Origin: Roseivivax halotolerans | GTDB lineage: Bacteria; Pseudomonadota; Alphaproteobacteria; Rhodobacterales; Rhodobacteraceae | DNA: 64,000 bases | NCBI RefSeq assembly: GCF_900115815.1 | Contig: NZ_FOXV01000012.1 | Coordinates: 1 to 64,000, forward strand | Direction of reading: 5' to 3' | Part shown: positions 34,847 to 43,493 of the stretch, piece after piece | Numbering within the stretch: the stretch's first letter is position 1 | Layout of the letters: the number at the start of each line of letters is the position of its first letter | The notes under the pieces: model-generated | What the model was told of the DNA's origin: nothing | Databases searched by the model: none | Seen by the model: only the letters and a program-made list of their open reading frames with translations | Position numbers and translations under genes: made by a program

Positions 34847-35368
34847 TCAGGCCTCCTCGGTCTGTTCGGGGCCGTAGCCCGTATCAGCCAGAGGCTCGCC
34901 CCGGCGCATCGCGCCGATGTCGCGCCAGACCATGATCGCCAGCCGCAGCCAGCAGAAGGAGATGCCGGCGAGGAAGATCACGCGGCCCGGCCATTTCGGC
35001 AGATTGAGATCGCCGAAGAAGTATCCCCCGGAGGCAATCGTATGCGTGACCTCGCGCCAGCCGGCCCAGATGAGCGGCGCCAGCGCCAGAAGTCCGAAGA
35101 TCGAGCCGAAGACAACCAGCCCGTCCCGCACGCGCGGCGGCATCCGGTTGGAGACGAATTCCACCACGATATGCGCGCGGTTCGCGGTCGTCGCGGCCAG
35201 GGGCAGGATCACGGCGGCGACCATCAGCTCGGCCACCATGACAATCGCGTCAGGCACACCCGAATTGAAGAAGGCGCGCAGAAGGACGGTCGCGGTGATC
35301 AGCACTCCAAGGCCGAGGACGGAAATGATCGCCAAATCCACGAGAAGGCGCTCGATACGGCGCAGCAT
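34847..35368 (-). CDS. TRAP transporter small membrane subunit (DctQ)
   Basis: 173 residues with four helices, DctQ family: LLVDLAIISVLGLGVLI, AELMVAAVILPLAATTANRAHIVVEFVSNRM (the conserved His segment) and later hydrophobic stretches. The C-terminal tail after the last helix is polar. It partners the adjacent DctM subunit. A strong hairpin lies between it and the upstream binding-protein gene. Confidence 0.9.
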   Translation of the reverse strand: MLRRIERLLVDLAIISVLGLGVLITATVLLRAFFNSGVPDAIVMVAELMVAAVILPLAATTANRAHIVVEFVSNRMPPRVRDGLVVFGSIFGLLALAPLIWAGWREVTHTIASGGYFFGDLNLPKWPGRVIFLAGISFCWLRLAIMVWRDIGAMRRGEPLADTGYGPEQTEEA

Positions 35369-35400
35369 CGCGAAACCTCATGAGGAAGGGGATTGGGGGG

Positions 35401-35430
35401 GCGGCGCGCTTGCTGGGCAAGGCGCGCCGC
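35401..35430 (-). promoter_or_regulatory. Intercistronic hairpin between binding-protein and membrane-subunit genes
   Basis: GCGGCGCGC and GCGCGCCGC form a perfect 9-bp stem that continues, past one bulged base, with TTG/CAA to a short loop. No T-run follows. Such structures after a binding-protein gene often stabilise the upstream mRNA or cause partial termination, so that DctP is made in excess over DctQM. This is an inference. Confidence 0.5.
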
Positions 35431-35452
35431 GTGTTCGTCGAAGATGCGGGCC

Positions 35453-36505
35453 TTAGCCCTGCTCACGCTCCCAGGGGTAGCCCTGGCTGTCGCGCTCTTC
35501 TTCGTATTTCTCGAGAAGGCCGCGATATTCCTCGAGCATCGCCGCACCGTCGAGACCCAGGCCGGAGACCTGCTCGACCCACTCGTCGATATACTTGGAG
35601 CCCTCTTCGACGAGCTTGCTCCGCTCTTCGGCAGGCAGTTCGATGATCTCGACGCCCGCCTCGCGCATCGTCTCGATGGCGGCTTCGTTGTCGGCGGTGA
35701 TGAGACGGCCCAGCTCGTCCGACATCATGCGGCCCGCTTCGAGAAGGACGTCCTGCTGTTCGGCCGGCAGCCCGTCGAAGGATTGCTTGTTCATGAAGAT
35801 GCCAAGCGCGCCGGTCTGACCCCAGTTGAGGAGCGTGTAGCTGTCGATGACTTCCTGCTGTTTCAGCGCGGCCGTCGCGTAGGAATATGTCTGCGAGCAG
35901 TCGATGAGCCCCGTGTCGAGCCCCTGATACGCGTCGTAGATCGACATCGGCACGAGGTTCGCGCCGAAATCGCCGAACGTATCGCCGTAAGCGCCGACGC
36001 CGCGGACCTTGAGCCCTTCGATATCCTCGACCGACCGGATCGCGGTGCCCTTGCAGCCGATATGGACCGCGGAGGTGGTGAATGTGCCAAGATAGACGAG
36101 GTTCTGCGCCGCGAGGTACTCGGTGATCTGCTCGTTCGAGCGCATGATCTCGTCGGTCGCCTTCATGCCGACCCAGGCGTCGGAATTCTCGAGCGGCATG
36201 TCCGCGATGCGGTAGGGGGCCATCTCTTGCGGGAAATAGACCGCGATGATCGTGCCGAGATCGGCCACGCCGTCAGCGATGCCGGACAGCGCCGCACCCG
36301 CCTTGAAGAGCGCACCGCCCCACTGGATGTTAAGCGAAAGATCGCCACCCGACATCTCCTCGACCTGTTCTGCAAAGAAGTTGAGCGACTCGCCACGCGC
36401 GCCGCGGTTCGGGCCCGCCTCACCGACGAACAGATCTTGTGCTGTGGCGGCTCCAGCCCCACAGATCATCACGCTTGCCAGCGCAGCTTTCATGAAACGC
36501 GTCAT
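35453..36505 (-). CDS. TRAP transporter solute-binding protein (DctP family)
   Basis: 350 residues with a signal peptide (MTRFMKAALASVM..., cleavage after ATAQ). The mature part is a DctP-fold periplasmic receptor: FFAEQVEEMSGGDLSLNIQWGGALF, ADLGTIIAVYFPQEM and the signature region EDIEGLKVRGVGAYGDTFGDFGANLVPM...GLIDCSQT. The conserved Arg in KVRG usually binds the substrate carboxylate, consistent with an organic-acid ligand. It is the first gene of the large catabolic cluster. A second ATG at codon 5 is possible. Confidence 0.92.
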   Translation of the reverse strand: MTRFMKAALASVMICGAGAATAQDLFVGEAGPNRGARGESLNFFAEQVEEMSGGDLSLNIQWGGALFKAGAALSGIADGVADLGTIIAVYFPQEMAPYRIADMPLENSDAWVGMKATDEIMRSNEQITEYLAAQNLVYLGTFTTSAVHIGCKGTAIRSVEDIEGLKVRGVGAYGDTFGDFGANLVPMSIYDAYQGLDTGLIDCSQTYSYATAALKQQEVIDSYTLLNWGQTGALGIFMNKQSFDGLPAEQQDVLLEAGRMMSDELGRLITADNEAAIETMREAGVEIIELPAEERSKLVEEGSKYIDEWVEQVSGLGLDGAAMLEEYRGLLEKYEEERDSQGYPWEREQG

Positions 36506-36635
36506 AGTTTCTCCTCCCAGTTCTACTATGCGGAATTGATTTCCGCTATATGGCTACAGAAATCAAACGCCACGTCAACGGCCATCCGCGCAAAACCGCG
36601 GATGCTCTTCGCATGACTGGAAAAGTCGAGGAGGC

Positions 36636-37076
36636 TTAGCTGCCCAGCAAGGACAGGATGCGCCGAATCGCGAAGCGGTAGCCGTCCGTTCCGCAACCCG
36701 CGATCACCCCATCGGCCCGCCCGGAAATGTACGAGTGGTGGCGGAAGCTCTCGCGCTTGTGGATGTTGGAGATATGCACCTCGATCACCGGCCCTTCGAA
36801 CGCGTTGAGCGCATCGAGGATCGCGATCGAGGTATGGCTGTAAGCACCGGGATTGATGACGATCCCGTCCGCCCGGAGCCGCGCCTCGTGAATCCAGTCG
36901 ACGAGCTGGCCTTCCCAGTTCGATTGCAGCGCCTCGATCTCGGTATCGGACGTCTCCGCGATCGCCGCGCAATCGGCGGCGATGTCGGCGAGCGTCTCGC
37001 GCCCGTAGATTTCGGGCTGACGCTGGCCGAGCAGATTAAGGTTCGGCCCGTTCAGAAGATAGATCGTCTTGCCCAT
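36636..37076 (-). CDS. aroQ: 3-dehydroquinate dehydratase, type II
   Basis: 146 residues, the normal type II length. It starts [23 protein letters not shown] with the catalytic Tyr, followed by [24 protein letters not shown], and the catalytic His in [18 protein letters not shown]. It dehydrates 3-dehydroquinate in the shikimate pathway, or catabolically in quinate use. It lies 130 bases upstream of the TRAP cluster in the same direction; whether it belongs to that operon is not clear. Confidence 0.93.
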   Translation of the reverse strand: MGKTIYLLNGPNLNLLGQRQPEIYGRETLADIAADCAAIAETSDTEIEALQSNWEGQLVDWIHEARLRADGIVINPGAYSHTSIAILDALNAFEGPVIEVHISNIHKRESFRHHSYISGRADGVIAGCGTDGYRFAIRRILSLLGS

Positions 37077-37181
37077 AGGCGGCCTCGTGCGACGCGGATG
37101 GGTCCGTTGTCGCCCGTCGCGGGGCGATCAGGCAAGACGAGCGCGCGCCTCGGGACGAGCGTTGTGGCGGAAAAACCGCCC

Positions 37182-37292
37182 TCAGTCGAAGAGGCTGGGT
37201 GTCTTGCGCCCGAATAGCCGTGCAAGCGGCCCGTTCGGCGATGTGCCGAAGCAGCAGGCCAGAACGTAGCGCAGCGGGTCGAGTTCAGTCAT
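37182..37292 (-). CDS. Small hypothetical protein (36 aa)
   Basis: A 36-codon frame from ATG to TGA reading MTELDPLRYVLACC then FGTSPNGPLARLFGRKTPSLFD. Composition is protein-like, with a Cys-Cys pair in a hydrophobic stretch and a basic C-terminal half. It lies alone in the ~390-base interval between aroQ and rpe. No ribosome site is clear, and I recognise no family. Confidence 0.45.
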   Translation of the reverse strand: MTELDPLRYVLACCFGTSPNGPLARLFGRKTPSLFD

Positions 37293-37470
37293 CGGTCATG
37301 TCCCCAAATCAGTCGATGCTTCCCTGAAAGGGGCAGTTAGACCGAAACCGTGACGTCTCCATGACATCGGCGATCATTCGCGCCCGGCGCGGCGGAGCGA
37401 CGCTCTTCCCCTCTGGGCAAGACCGTGCCAGATACGACAGCGACGACCCCAGCCGGAAAGCGCGCGCCTC
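37293..37470. other. Intergenic region upstream of rpe
   Basis: The right-hand part of the 394-base interval between aroQ and rpe. It should contain the rpe promoter; no clear boxes, repeats or RNA genes are visible. Confidence 0.35.
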
Positions 37471-38154
37471 ATGCCATTCGACCGTTCGATCAAGATCGCC
37501 CCGTCCATCCTTTCGGCCGATTTTGCCGATTTCGGCCGCGAGATTCGCGCCATCGAGGATCAGGGCGCCGATTGGGTGCATGTGGATGTGATGGACGGAC
37601 ATTTCGTGCCGAACCTCACCTTCGGCCCGCCCGCGGTGAAAGCCTTCCGTCGCCATGTGACCACGGTCATGGACGTGCACCTGATGATTGCCCCGGTCGA
37701 TCCGTATATCGATGCCTATGCCGATGCCGGTGCGGACATCCTGACCGCCCATGTGGAGGCAGGCCCGCATAGTCACCGGACGCTTCAGGCGATCCGCGCG
37801 GCGGGAATGAAGGCGGGCATCGCGCTCAACCCCGGCACCCCTGCGGAGGCCGTGGCGCATCTGCTCGATCTTGCGGACCTCGTCTGCGTGATGACGGTGA
37901 ATCCGGGCTTCGGCGGGCAGAAGTTCATCGACATGACCGCCAAGGTCCGCACCCTGCGCGAGATGATCGGCGACCGCGAGGTGCATATCGAGATCGACGG
38001 CGGCGTCGATCCGACCACCGCGCCGCTGCTGGCAAAAGCCGGGGCCGATGCGCTCGTTGCGGGTTCGGCGGTGTTCAAGGGTGGATCGGTCGACAAGCCG
38101 GATGTCTATGGACGGAACATCAAGGCGATCCGCGAGGCGGCAGAGACCGCGTGA
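37471..38154 (+). CDS. rpe: Ribulose-phosphate 3-epimerase
   Basis: 227 residues, TIM barrel. The start KIAPSILSADFADFGREI, the metal-binding VHVDVMDGHFVPNLTFGP, and later MTVNPGFGGQKF and IEIDGGVDPTT are all canonical. It interconverts ribulose 5-phosphate and xylulose 5-phosphate in the pentose phosphate pathway. Its stop overlaps the GTG start of the next gene (GTGA), the common rpe-gph pairing. Confidence 0.96.
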   Translation: MPFDRSIKIAPSILSADFADFGREIRAIEDQGADWVHVDVMDGHFVPNLTFGPPAVKAFRRHVTTVMDVHLMIAPVDPYIDAYADAGADILTAHVEAGPHSHRTLQAIRAAGMKAGIALNPGTPAEAVAHLLDLADLVCVMTVNPGFGGQKFIDMTAKVRTLREMIGDREVHIEIDGGVDPTTAPLLAKAGADALVAGSAVFKGGSVDKPDVYGRNIKAIREAAETA

Positions 38155-38783
38155 GGATCGTCTTCGATCTTGACGGCACGCTCATCGACAGCGCGCCCGA
38201 GATCCGCGGGATCGCCAACGCGCTTCTGGCCGAGGAGGCGCGCGCGCCTTTGACGCTGGAAGAGACGAAAGGGTTCATCGGCAACGGCGCCCCGGCCTTC
38301 ATCGCGCGGATGCGCGCGGCGCGGGATTTGCCCCAGGCGGCACAGGACCGCCTCTTGCACGGTTTCGAGGCTCGGTACGAGACCGCGTTCGGCCTCACGA
38401 CGCTGTATCCCGGCGTTCGCGCCGCGCTTGAGGCTCTGCGCCGGGAAGGCCACGTTCTCGCCATCTGCACCAACAAGCCGATCGGCCCCACCCTTGCCGT
38501 GCTAGCGCATCTGGGACTGGAGCCATCCTTCGACACGGTGATCGGCGGCGATAGCCTGCCGGTTCGCAAACCCGACCCCGCGCCGCTCTGGGCGGCGATG
38601 AAGGGTGAGCCGGCGGTCTATGTTGGCGACAGCGAAGTCGATGCCGAAACGGCGGCGAGAGCGGGCGTGCCGTTTCTGTTCTTCACGGAAGGCTATTGTC
38701 ATCTGCCGCGTGAGGAGATCACGGCGGCAGCGATGTTCTCCGACTTTGAGGATTTACCGCAGCTCGTCTCCGCATTCGCCTGA
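38151..38783 (+). CDS. gph: Phosphoglycolate phosphatase (HAD family)
   Basis: 210 residues, HAD fold: motif I FDLDGTLIDSAPEIRG, motif II CTNKPIG, motif III Lys in VRKPDPAPL and motif IV VGDSEVDAETA. It hydrolyses 2-phosphoglycolate. It starts with GTG overlapping the rpe stop by four bases, which explains why a good independent ribosome site is missing. The pairing with rpe supports the assignment. Confidence 0.87.
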   Translation: MRIVFDLDGTLIDSAPEIRGIANALLAEEARAPLTLEETKGFIGNGAPAFIARMRAARDLPQAAQDRLLHGFEARYETAFGLTTLYPGVRAALEALRREGHVLAICTNKPIGPTLAVLAHLGLEPSFDTVIGGDSLPVRKPDPAPLWAAMKGEPAVYVGDSEVDAETAARAGVPFLFFTEGYCHLPREEITAAAMFSDFEDLPQLVSAFA

Positions 38784-38805
38784 CGGAGCGAAGGTATCAG
38801 CGCCG

Positions 38806-38828
38806 AGCCGCGCCATCCCGTAGCGGCT
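38806..38828. terminator. Possible bidirectional hairpin between convergent genes
   Basis: AGCCGC and GCGGCT can pair around an 11-base loop in the 43-base gap between gph and the convergent thiolase. The stem is short and no T-run is present, so this is weak. Confidence 0.3.
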
Positions 38829-40038
38829 ACATCACCTCCACCGCGATCGCCGTCGCCTCGCCGCCGCCGATGCAGATCGAAGCGACCCCGCGCCGCGCCT
38901 GCCGCGCACGCATCGCGCCAAGCAGCGTCACGAGGATACGCGCACCCGAGGCTCCGATCGGGTGACCGAGCGCGACCGCGCCGCCATGCACGTTCAGTTT
39001 GTCATGCGGGATATCGAGTTCTTTCATGGACGCCATCGCGACAACGGCGAAGGCCTCGTTGATCTCGAAAAGGTCCACGTCGTCCACCGACCAGCCGGTC
39101 GCATCGAAGAGACGCCGCTTGGCGTGGATCGGCGCTGTCGTGAACCAGCCCGGCTTTCCGGCATAGGCGGCATGGCCGACGATCCGGGCCAGCGGCTCGA
39201 GGCCCAGCCGCTCCGCTTCGGACGCGCGCGCCAGAACGAGCGCCGCCGCACCGTCGTTGATCGACGAGGAAGATGCCGCGGTGATCGTGCCGTCCTTCTT
39301 GAAGGCGGGGCGCAGGCTCGGGATCTTCTCCGGGTCGATCCTGTCCGGCCCTTCATCGCGGGCGACTTCGGCACTGCCCTTGCGGCTTTTGACCTCGACT
39401 GGCGTCAGCTCCCAGTCGAAGGCGCCGCTCTCGGTGGCCCGTTTCGCGCGCGTGACGCTTTCGATGGCGTAGGCATCCTGCGCCTCGCGCGTGAACTGGT
39501 AGGCCTCGGCGCAATCCTCGCCGAATGTGCCCATGGACCGGCGTGTGCCATCGGGCGCGATGTCGTAGGCATCCTCCAGCCCGTCGAGCATCATGTGGTC
39601 CAGAACGCGCGAATGACCGATCCGCGCACCGGCGCGGCCCTGCGGCAGAAGGTACGGCGCGTTGGTCATGCTCTCCATACCGCCCGCGATGGCAATGCCG
39701 TGTGAGCCTGCGCGCATCGCGTCGACCGACTGGATCACGGCTTTCATGCCCGATCCGCACACTTTGGAGACGGTTGTGCAAGGTACCGAAACCGGCAGCC
39801 CGGCACCCAAAGCCGCTTGCCGCGCCGGCGCCTGACCGAGGCCGGCAGGCAGGACATTGCCCATCAGCACCTCGCCGACCTCGTCAGGTGCGAGCCCTGC
39901 CTGCGAGAGCGCCGCGCGGATCGCTGCGGCACCGAGCTCGGTGGCCGAGACGCCAGCGAACGCCCCCTGGAACGCGCCGAGCGGCGTGCGGGCCGCCCCG
40001 CAAATGAGAATCGGATCATCGGTGATGTCGCGTGGCAA
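38827..40038 (-). CDS. Acetyl-CoA acetyltransferase (thiolase)
   Basis: 403 residues, biosynthetic-type thiolase. The nucleophile Cys is in SKVCGSGMKA (~residue 93), His in GHPIGASGAR and the second Cys in SICIGGGEA. The specific sequence pattern (LFEINEAFAVVAM, NVHGGAVALGHPIGASG) fits AtoB/PhaA-like acetoacetyl-CoA thiolases used in acetyl-CoA condensation or short-chain ketoacyl cleavage. It stands alone with no beta-oxidation partner next to it. Confidence 0.9.
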   Translation of the reverse strand: MPRDITDDPILICGAARTPLGAFQGAFAGVSATELGAAAIRAALSQAGLAPDEVGEVLMGNVLPAGLGQAPARQAALGAGLPVSVPCTTVSKVCGSGMKAVIQSVDAMRAGSHGIAIAGGMESMTNAPYLLPQGRAGARIGHSRVLDHMMLDGLEDAYDIAPDGTRRSMGTFGEDCAEAYQFTREAQDAYAIESVTRAKRATESGAFDWELTPVEVKSRKGSAEVARDEGPDRIDPEKIPSLRPAFKKDGTITAASSSSINDGAAALVLARASEAERLGLEPLARIVGHAAYAGKPGWFTTAPIHAKRRLFDATGWSVDDVDLFEINEAFAVVAMASMKELDIPHDKLNVHGGAVALGHPIGASGARILVTLLGAMRARQARRGVASICIGGGEATAIAVEVM

Positions 40039-40239
40039 ATCAGCCTCCCAAACAAGCTCTCAGGTACTTTGGCGCAGCTTATCCGAGAGAGCAAACTGCC
40101 CTAGCGTTAAGCTCGCCCGCAAGCACGTGAATCCAAGCGTTAATAAATCGTGAATGCTGCGCCTGCATGCCGCGCCGCCATTGCGTCGTTGCCGCGTCAT
40201 GGCAGTGTTTGCTCCGGGTGACGCAGAGAAGGGCACGAA

Positions 40240-42306
40240 ATGAGCATTCCAACGCATGAGGGAATTGTCTGGAGCGACGCCCAGCCCCTGCCCGAACCCG
40301 GCGACGGCTATTCCCATTGGGAAGCCGCAACCAAGACAGAGCAACTTCGCGCTGTCATGGTCTTTGCCGAACTCCGCGAAAGCGCATCCGTGACCTCCCT
40401 CAGGGATGCGATCCTCGCGCTGCAGGCCGAACCCATGGCCCGCATGCAGGCATCCGAGCTCGATGCGCTCGATGCCGAGATTGCCGCGCTCGACGAGATG
40501 GCGCGCGGCAAGGGCAGCAGTGAGGCCGGCGACCTCTCCCCGCCGCCTCCTGCTTTTCCCTGGCCGGTCCGTGTCGCTGTCTTCTGGCTCGGAGCGCTCG
40601 ACGAGCTGCCGGACTATTGCCGGCTCATCCATGTCGGCCCGCGCGTGGCACGGCTCAACGAAGCCGACCCCCGCGACCGCGATCCGATCGCACGCCATGC
40701 CGCGACGGGGCGCGGCACGACACCGATCATCGCCGCCATCGATGACGGGATCGGTTATCTCAATGCCCGCTTCCGCCGCAGCCTGAGCGAAACCCGGATC
40801 GAGAAGATCTGGCTTCAGTCCGAGCCGCGCGGCGATACTCACGGTGTCGTGGAGCCGCTGCCGGACGTTCGGATCGGCCAAGTGCTCACCCGTCGTGACA
40901 TCGACCGGGAGCTGGCAACGGGCCTTGACGAGGATCACCTCTACCGGATGCGGAACGCCGGGCTTCTGCCGCGGGATGTGCGGCACTCGACCGATCACCG
41001 CGCGGCGCATGGAACGCATGTTCTCGACCTCGCCGCGGGCGCAGAGTGCACGGGAGACGACCCATTGCGCGATCTGCCGATCCTCGCCGTGCAATTGCCG
41101 CCCGCCGCGATCGCCGAGACCTCGGGGCGCAAGACGGAAGGTTATGTGGCCATCGGCCTGCGCTGGATCGTGACCGAAGCCATGCGCGCTTCGACGTGCG
41201 ACGGACGCCCTGTCGTCGTCAACCTGAGCCTAGGTGCGCTGGGAGGACCGGGCGACGAGACCGCTTTTCTTGCCGAGTGGTGCAGCTCTGAAATCGCGCG
41301 CTATGAACGCCTGACCGGCGGGCGGCTCCAGATCGTCGCCGCTTACGGCAATGCGCGGCTCGACCAGCTTGTCGCCCGCAAGGAGGTCTGCGCCGACGCG
41401 CCGCTCGCACTCGACTGGCGCATTCAGCCCGATGACCGCACAGCGAGCTTTCTCGAACTGCGCGCACCAGGAGGCGGTGCCGGAAAGCGCGTGTCGGTGA
41501 CCGTGCCCGACCCGCGCATCGCGCCGCTGGTGCTCGACTGGCCGGATGCGGGACAGGTGCGTCTTCTGCAGCGCGGACGGCATGTGATCGCGGCGCTCTA
41601 TTCCGTGTCCGCACCCGCGGGTGGGGCGTGCCTGGTTCTCGCCGTCGCGCCGACAGCGCGCTGGGATGACGGTGCGCTTGCCCCGGCAGGCGCCTGGAAG
41701 CTCTCGGTCGAGAGCGCGGCTTCGGCCCTCGTCACCGCCGAGGTGCTGCGAGACGACACGCCCTACGGCTTCCGCCCGCGCGGGCGGCAATCCTATCTCG
41801 ATGCGCCGGGCTGGGATTGGGATGCCGAGCTTGGAGGCAACGCCGCGCCGGCCTTCGGGAATCCGATCTCACGGCAGGGAACGGCCGTCGCCTATGCCGG
41901 CGCCACGAGCGCGATGCTGTGGTTCGTCAGCGCCGCAGGGCCGGCAACCGGTCAGCCGGGCGCCCACATCGCGTCGCGCTATTCGGCCGAAGGCATCTCA
42001 TCTCTCGGGCGTCCCGGGCAATCCGTGGGCCCGACCCTGTCCGCACGCGGCGATGACGGCGTCTTCCTGACAGGCCAGCGGGCATCGGGCGTTCTGACCG
42101 GCAGCGTCGCGCGGTTCTCGGGAACCAGCGTCGCGGCACCTCGGGTCAGCCGCGCGCTTGCCAGCCTCTGGGCGCGCCAAGGCGGCTCGGGCGATCCCGA
42201 AGCCGACCTCATGGCGATCCTCGGCGATACGCCGCCTCTGCCCCGCCCGGACCCAAGGCTGGGCCGCGGCACGCTACACGATCATCCCCATTCGCGCAGC
42301 GCCTGA
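40240..42306 (+). CDS. S8-family serine protease (subtilase), no signal peptide
   Basis: 688 residues. The catalytic triad is readable: Asp168 in AAIDDGIGY, His257 in AHGTHVLDLAAG and Ser630 in FSGTSVAAPR. An N-terminal ~150-residue region (starting MSIPTHEGIVWSDAQPLPEP) has no subtilase similarity, and about 200 residues without a recognised domain lie between the oxyanion region (IVAAYGNARLD) and the Ser. No signal peptide or membrane segment is present, unusual for a subtilase, so it is either cytoplasmic or exported by another route. Its 3' end overlaps the convergent PAP2-type gene by 25 bases. Link to its neighbours is by position only. Confidence 0.85.
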   Translation: MSIPTHEGIVWSDAQPLPEPGDGYSHWEAATKTEQLRAVMVFAELRESASVTSLRDAILALQAEPMARMQASELDALDAEIAALDEMARGKGSSEAGDLSPPPPAFPWPVRVAVFWLGALDELPDYCRLIHVGPRVARLNEADPRDRDPIARHAATGRGTTPIIAAIDDGIGYLNARFRRSLSETRIEKIWLQSEPRGDTHGVVEPLPDVRIGQVLTRRDIDRELATGLDEDHLYRMRNAGLLPRDVRHSTDHRAAHGTHVLDLAAGAECTGDDPLRDLPILAVQLPPAAIAETSGRKTEGYVAIGLRWIVTEAMRASTCDGRPVVVNLSLGALGGPGDETAFLAEWCSSEIARYERLTGGRLQIVAAYGNARLDQLVARKEVCADAPLALDWRIQPDDRTASFLELRAPGGGAGKRVSVTVPDPRIAPLVLDWPDAGQVRLLQRGRHVIAALYSVSAPAGGACLVLAVAPTARWDDGALAPAGAWKLSVESAASALVTAEVLRDDTPYGFRPRGRQSYLDAPGWDWDAELGGNAAPAFGNPISRQGTAVAYAGATSAMLWFVSAAGPATGQPGAHIASRYSAEGISSLGRPGQSVGPTLSARGDDGVFLTGQRASGVLTGSVARFSGTSVAAPRVSRALASLWARQGGSGDPEADLMAILGDTPPLPRPDPRLGRGTLHDHPHSRSA

Positions 42307-43427
42307 GCACCGATCGCACCGAGAAGCCGCGAGCGGCGTCCTTCGCTTACGGCGTTCGAGATGCTGCCCGGCACAAGCGCGCGCACCCATTCACGCCAGG
42401 CATCCAGCGTGAACCCGCCATTCCAGGAGGCGGCGTCGGGCGCGAAAGGCGCGCTCGGCGCGAAGTCATGGGTCAGGGACTCGCCGAGGATCGGACGCGC
42501 GAGCGCAAGACCGAGCATGAAGCCAAGAAGCCCGCCATAGGCGCTGTCGATGGGAAAATGCACGCCTGCCACTGTGCGATTGTCGGCGATACGCGCCGCC
42601 AGCGCGAAGGGCATTAGCGTCCATTCATCGGCCGGGGCCGGCTGACCGACCGCGGTCAGCGTCTCGATCACGCCGACAATGGCGCTCTCGTGCGGGCGGC
42701 GCCCCTTTTGCGACATGAGCGCGAGGATCGTGGCGAACGCGAAAGCCTCTGTCGCGTGGCCGCTCGGGCAGGAGCCGTGACCGGGCGTCTGGATGATCGG
42801 TTGCACTTTCGGGGAATATGCAATGGGGCGCGGCACGTCCGCGGCGAGTTTCACTGCCTGCTCGGGCTGGATCACGACGTCGTAGACACGGCCCAAAAGC
42901 TCCATCGTCCAGCGCCGCCGGGTCGCGTCGAGCTGCACTTGCGTGCCGAAGAAGGAGAGCATGTCGCCCTGTTGTAGCAGGATCTCCGGCAGCCGGTCGG
43001 ATCGCAGATCCATCGCGGTACGCAGATACGGCAATTGATGCACTCCGAGATCCTCGGCGCTCGGCGTCGGCAATGTCAGAGAGATGCCTCGCGCGGACAC
43101 GCGCGGCGCTTCGGGCGGGCCGGCGACGGAGAAAAAGCCGCTCATTTCTTGCGCGACCACCGCAGCCCGCGAGCCGGGTTGCAGGGCGCGCAGACGATCG
43201 ATCATCGTCGCGCTCGGCGCAGGCGGCACCTCGCCCTGCCCGTCCCAATATCCCATCAGGCCCTCGGCCGAGACGCCAAGCGCGCTCGAAAGAAGTGGCG
43301 AGCCGCCGCCACCGGCATGTGTGCCATGCGTGCCGTGCGTGCCGTGCGTCCCATGGGTACCGTGCGTGCCGTGGGTGCCGTGCGTCCCATGGGTTCCGTG
43401 CGTGCCATGGGTTCCTAAAATCGCCAT
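42282..43427 (-). CDS. PAP2 / vanadium-haloperoxidase-fold protein with GTH repeats
   Basis: 381 residues. Residues 5-37 are eleven consecutive Gly-Thr-His triplets, followed by AGGGGSP and a helical region. The C-terminal part holds the complete PAP2-superfamily active site: K-x6-RP (VKLAADVPRP), PSGH (221-224, in CPSGHATEAFAF) and R-x5-H-x3-D (NRTVAGVHFPID). The size and motif spacing suit vanadium-dependent haloperoxidase relatives as well as acid phosphatases; the substrate cannot be read from sequence. No signal peptide is evident. The start MAILG is chosen because upstream in-frame residues run into the shared promoter region. It is divergent from a SARP-like regulator. Confidence 0.78.
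   Translation of the reverse strand: MAILGTHGTHGTHGTHGTHGTHGTHGTHGTHGTHGTHAGGGGSPLLSSALGVSAEGLMGYWDGQGEVPPAPSATMIDRLRALQPGSRAAVVAQEMSGFFSVAGPPEAPRVSARGISLTLPTPSAEDLGVHQLPYLRTAMDLRSDRLPEILLQQGDMLSFFGTQVQLDATRRRWTMELLGRVYDVVIQPEQAVKLAADVPRPIAYSPKVQPIIQTPGHGSCPSGHATEAFAFATILALMSQKGRRPHESAIVGVIETLTAVGQPAPADEWTLMPFALAARIADNRTVAGVHFPIDSAYGGLLGFMLGLALARPILGESLTHDFAPSAPFAPDAASWNGGFTLDAWREWVRALVPGSISNAVSEGRRSRLLGAIGAQALREWG
43317..43415 (-). repeat. Eleven 9-base units encoding Gly-Thr-His
   Basis: Tandem 9-base repeats within the 5' end of the PAP2-type gene. Synonymous codons vary between units (ACC/ACG/ACA, CAT/CAC, GGA/GGC/GGG/GGT), while the protein triplet is unchanged, so the peptide rather than the DNA appears to be kept. 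Confidence 0.9.
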
Positions 43428-43493
43428 ACCGAAAAACTCCTCGCCTGAAATATGCTGGCGGAGTTTGATACCGGTTCGGCCCGGCGCGAAGAA

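Noticed and set aside
36636-37076. aroQ as proof that the TRAP cluster degrades quinate
   Set aside because: No quinate dehydrogenase, dehydroshikimate dehydratase or protocatechuate genes are present, while the downstream enzymes are beta-oxidation enzymes; aroQ may simply be biosynthetic.
40060-41094. A 344-codon minus-strand frame over the subtilase 5' end
   Set aside because: No domain, and it overlaps the protease residues including the catalytic Asp region; a shadow frame.
43317-43415. Short tandem repeats considered as a CRISPR array or minisatellite
   Set aside because: Units are 9 bases without spacers, lie in frame within a gene and vary synonymously, so this is a coding repeat.
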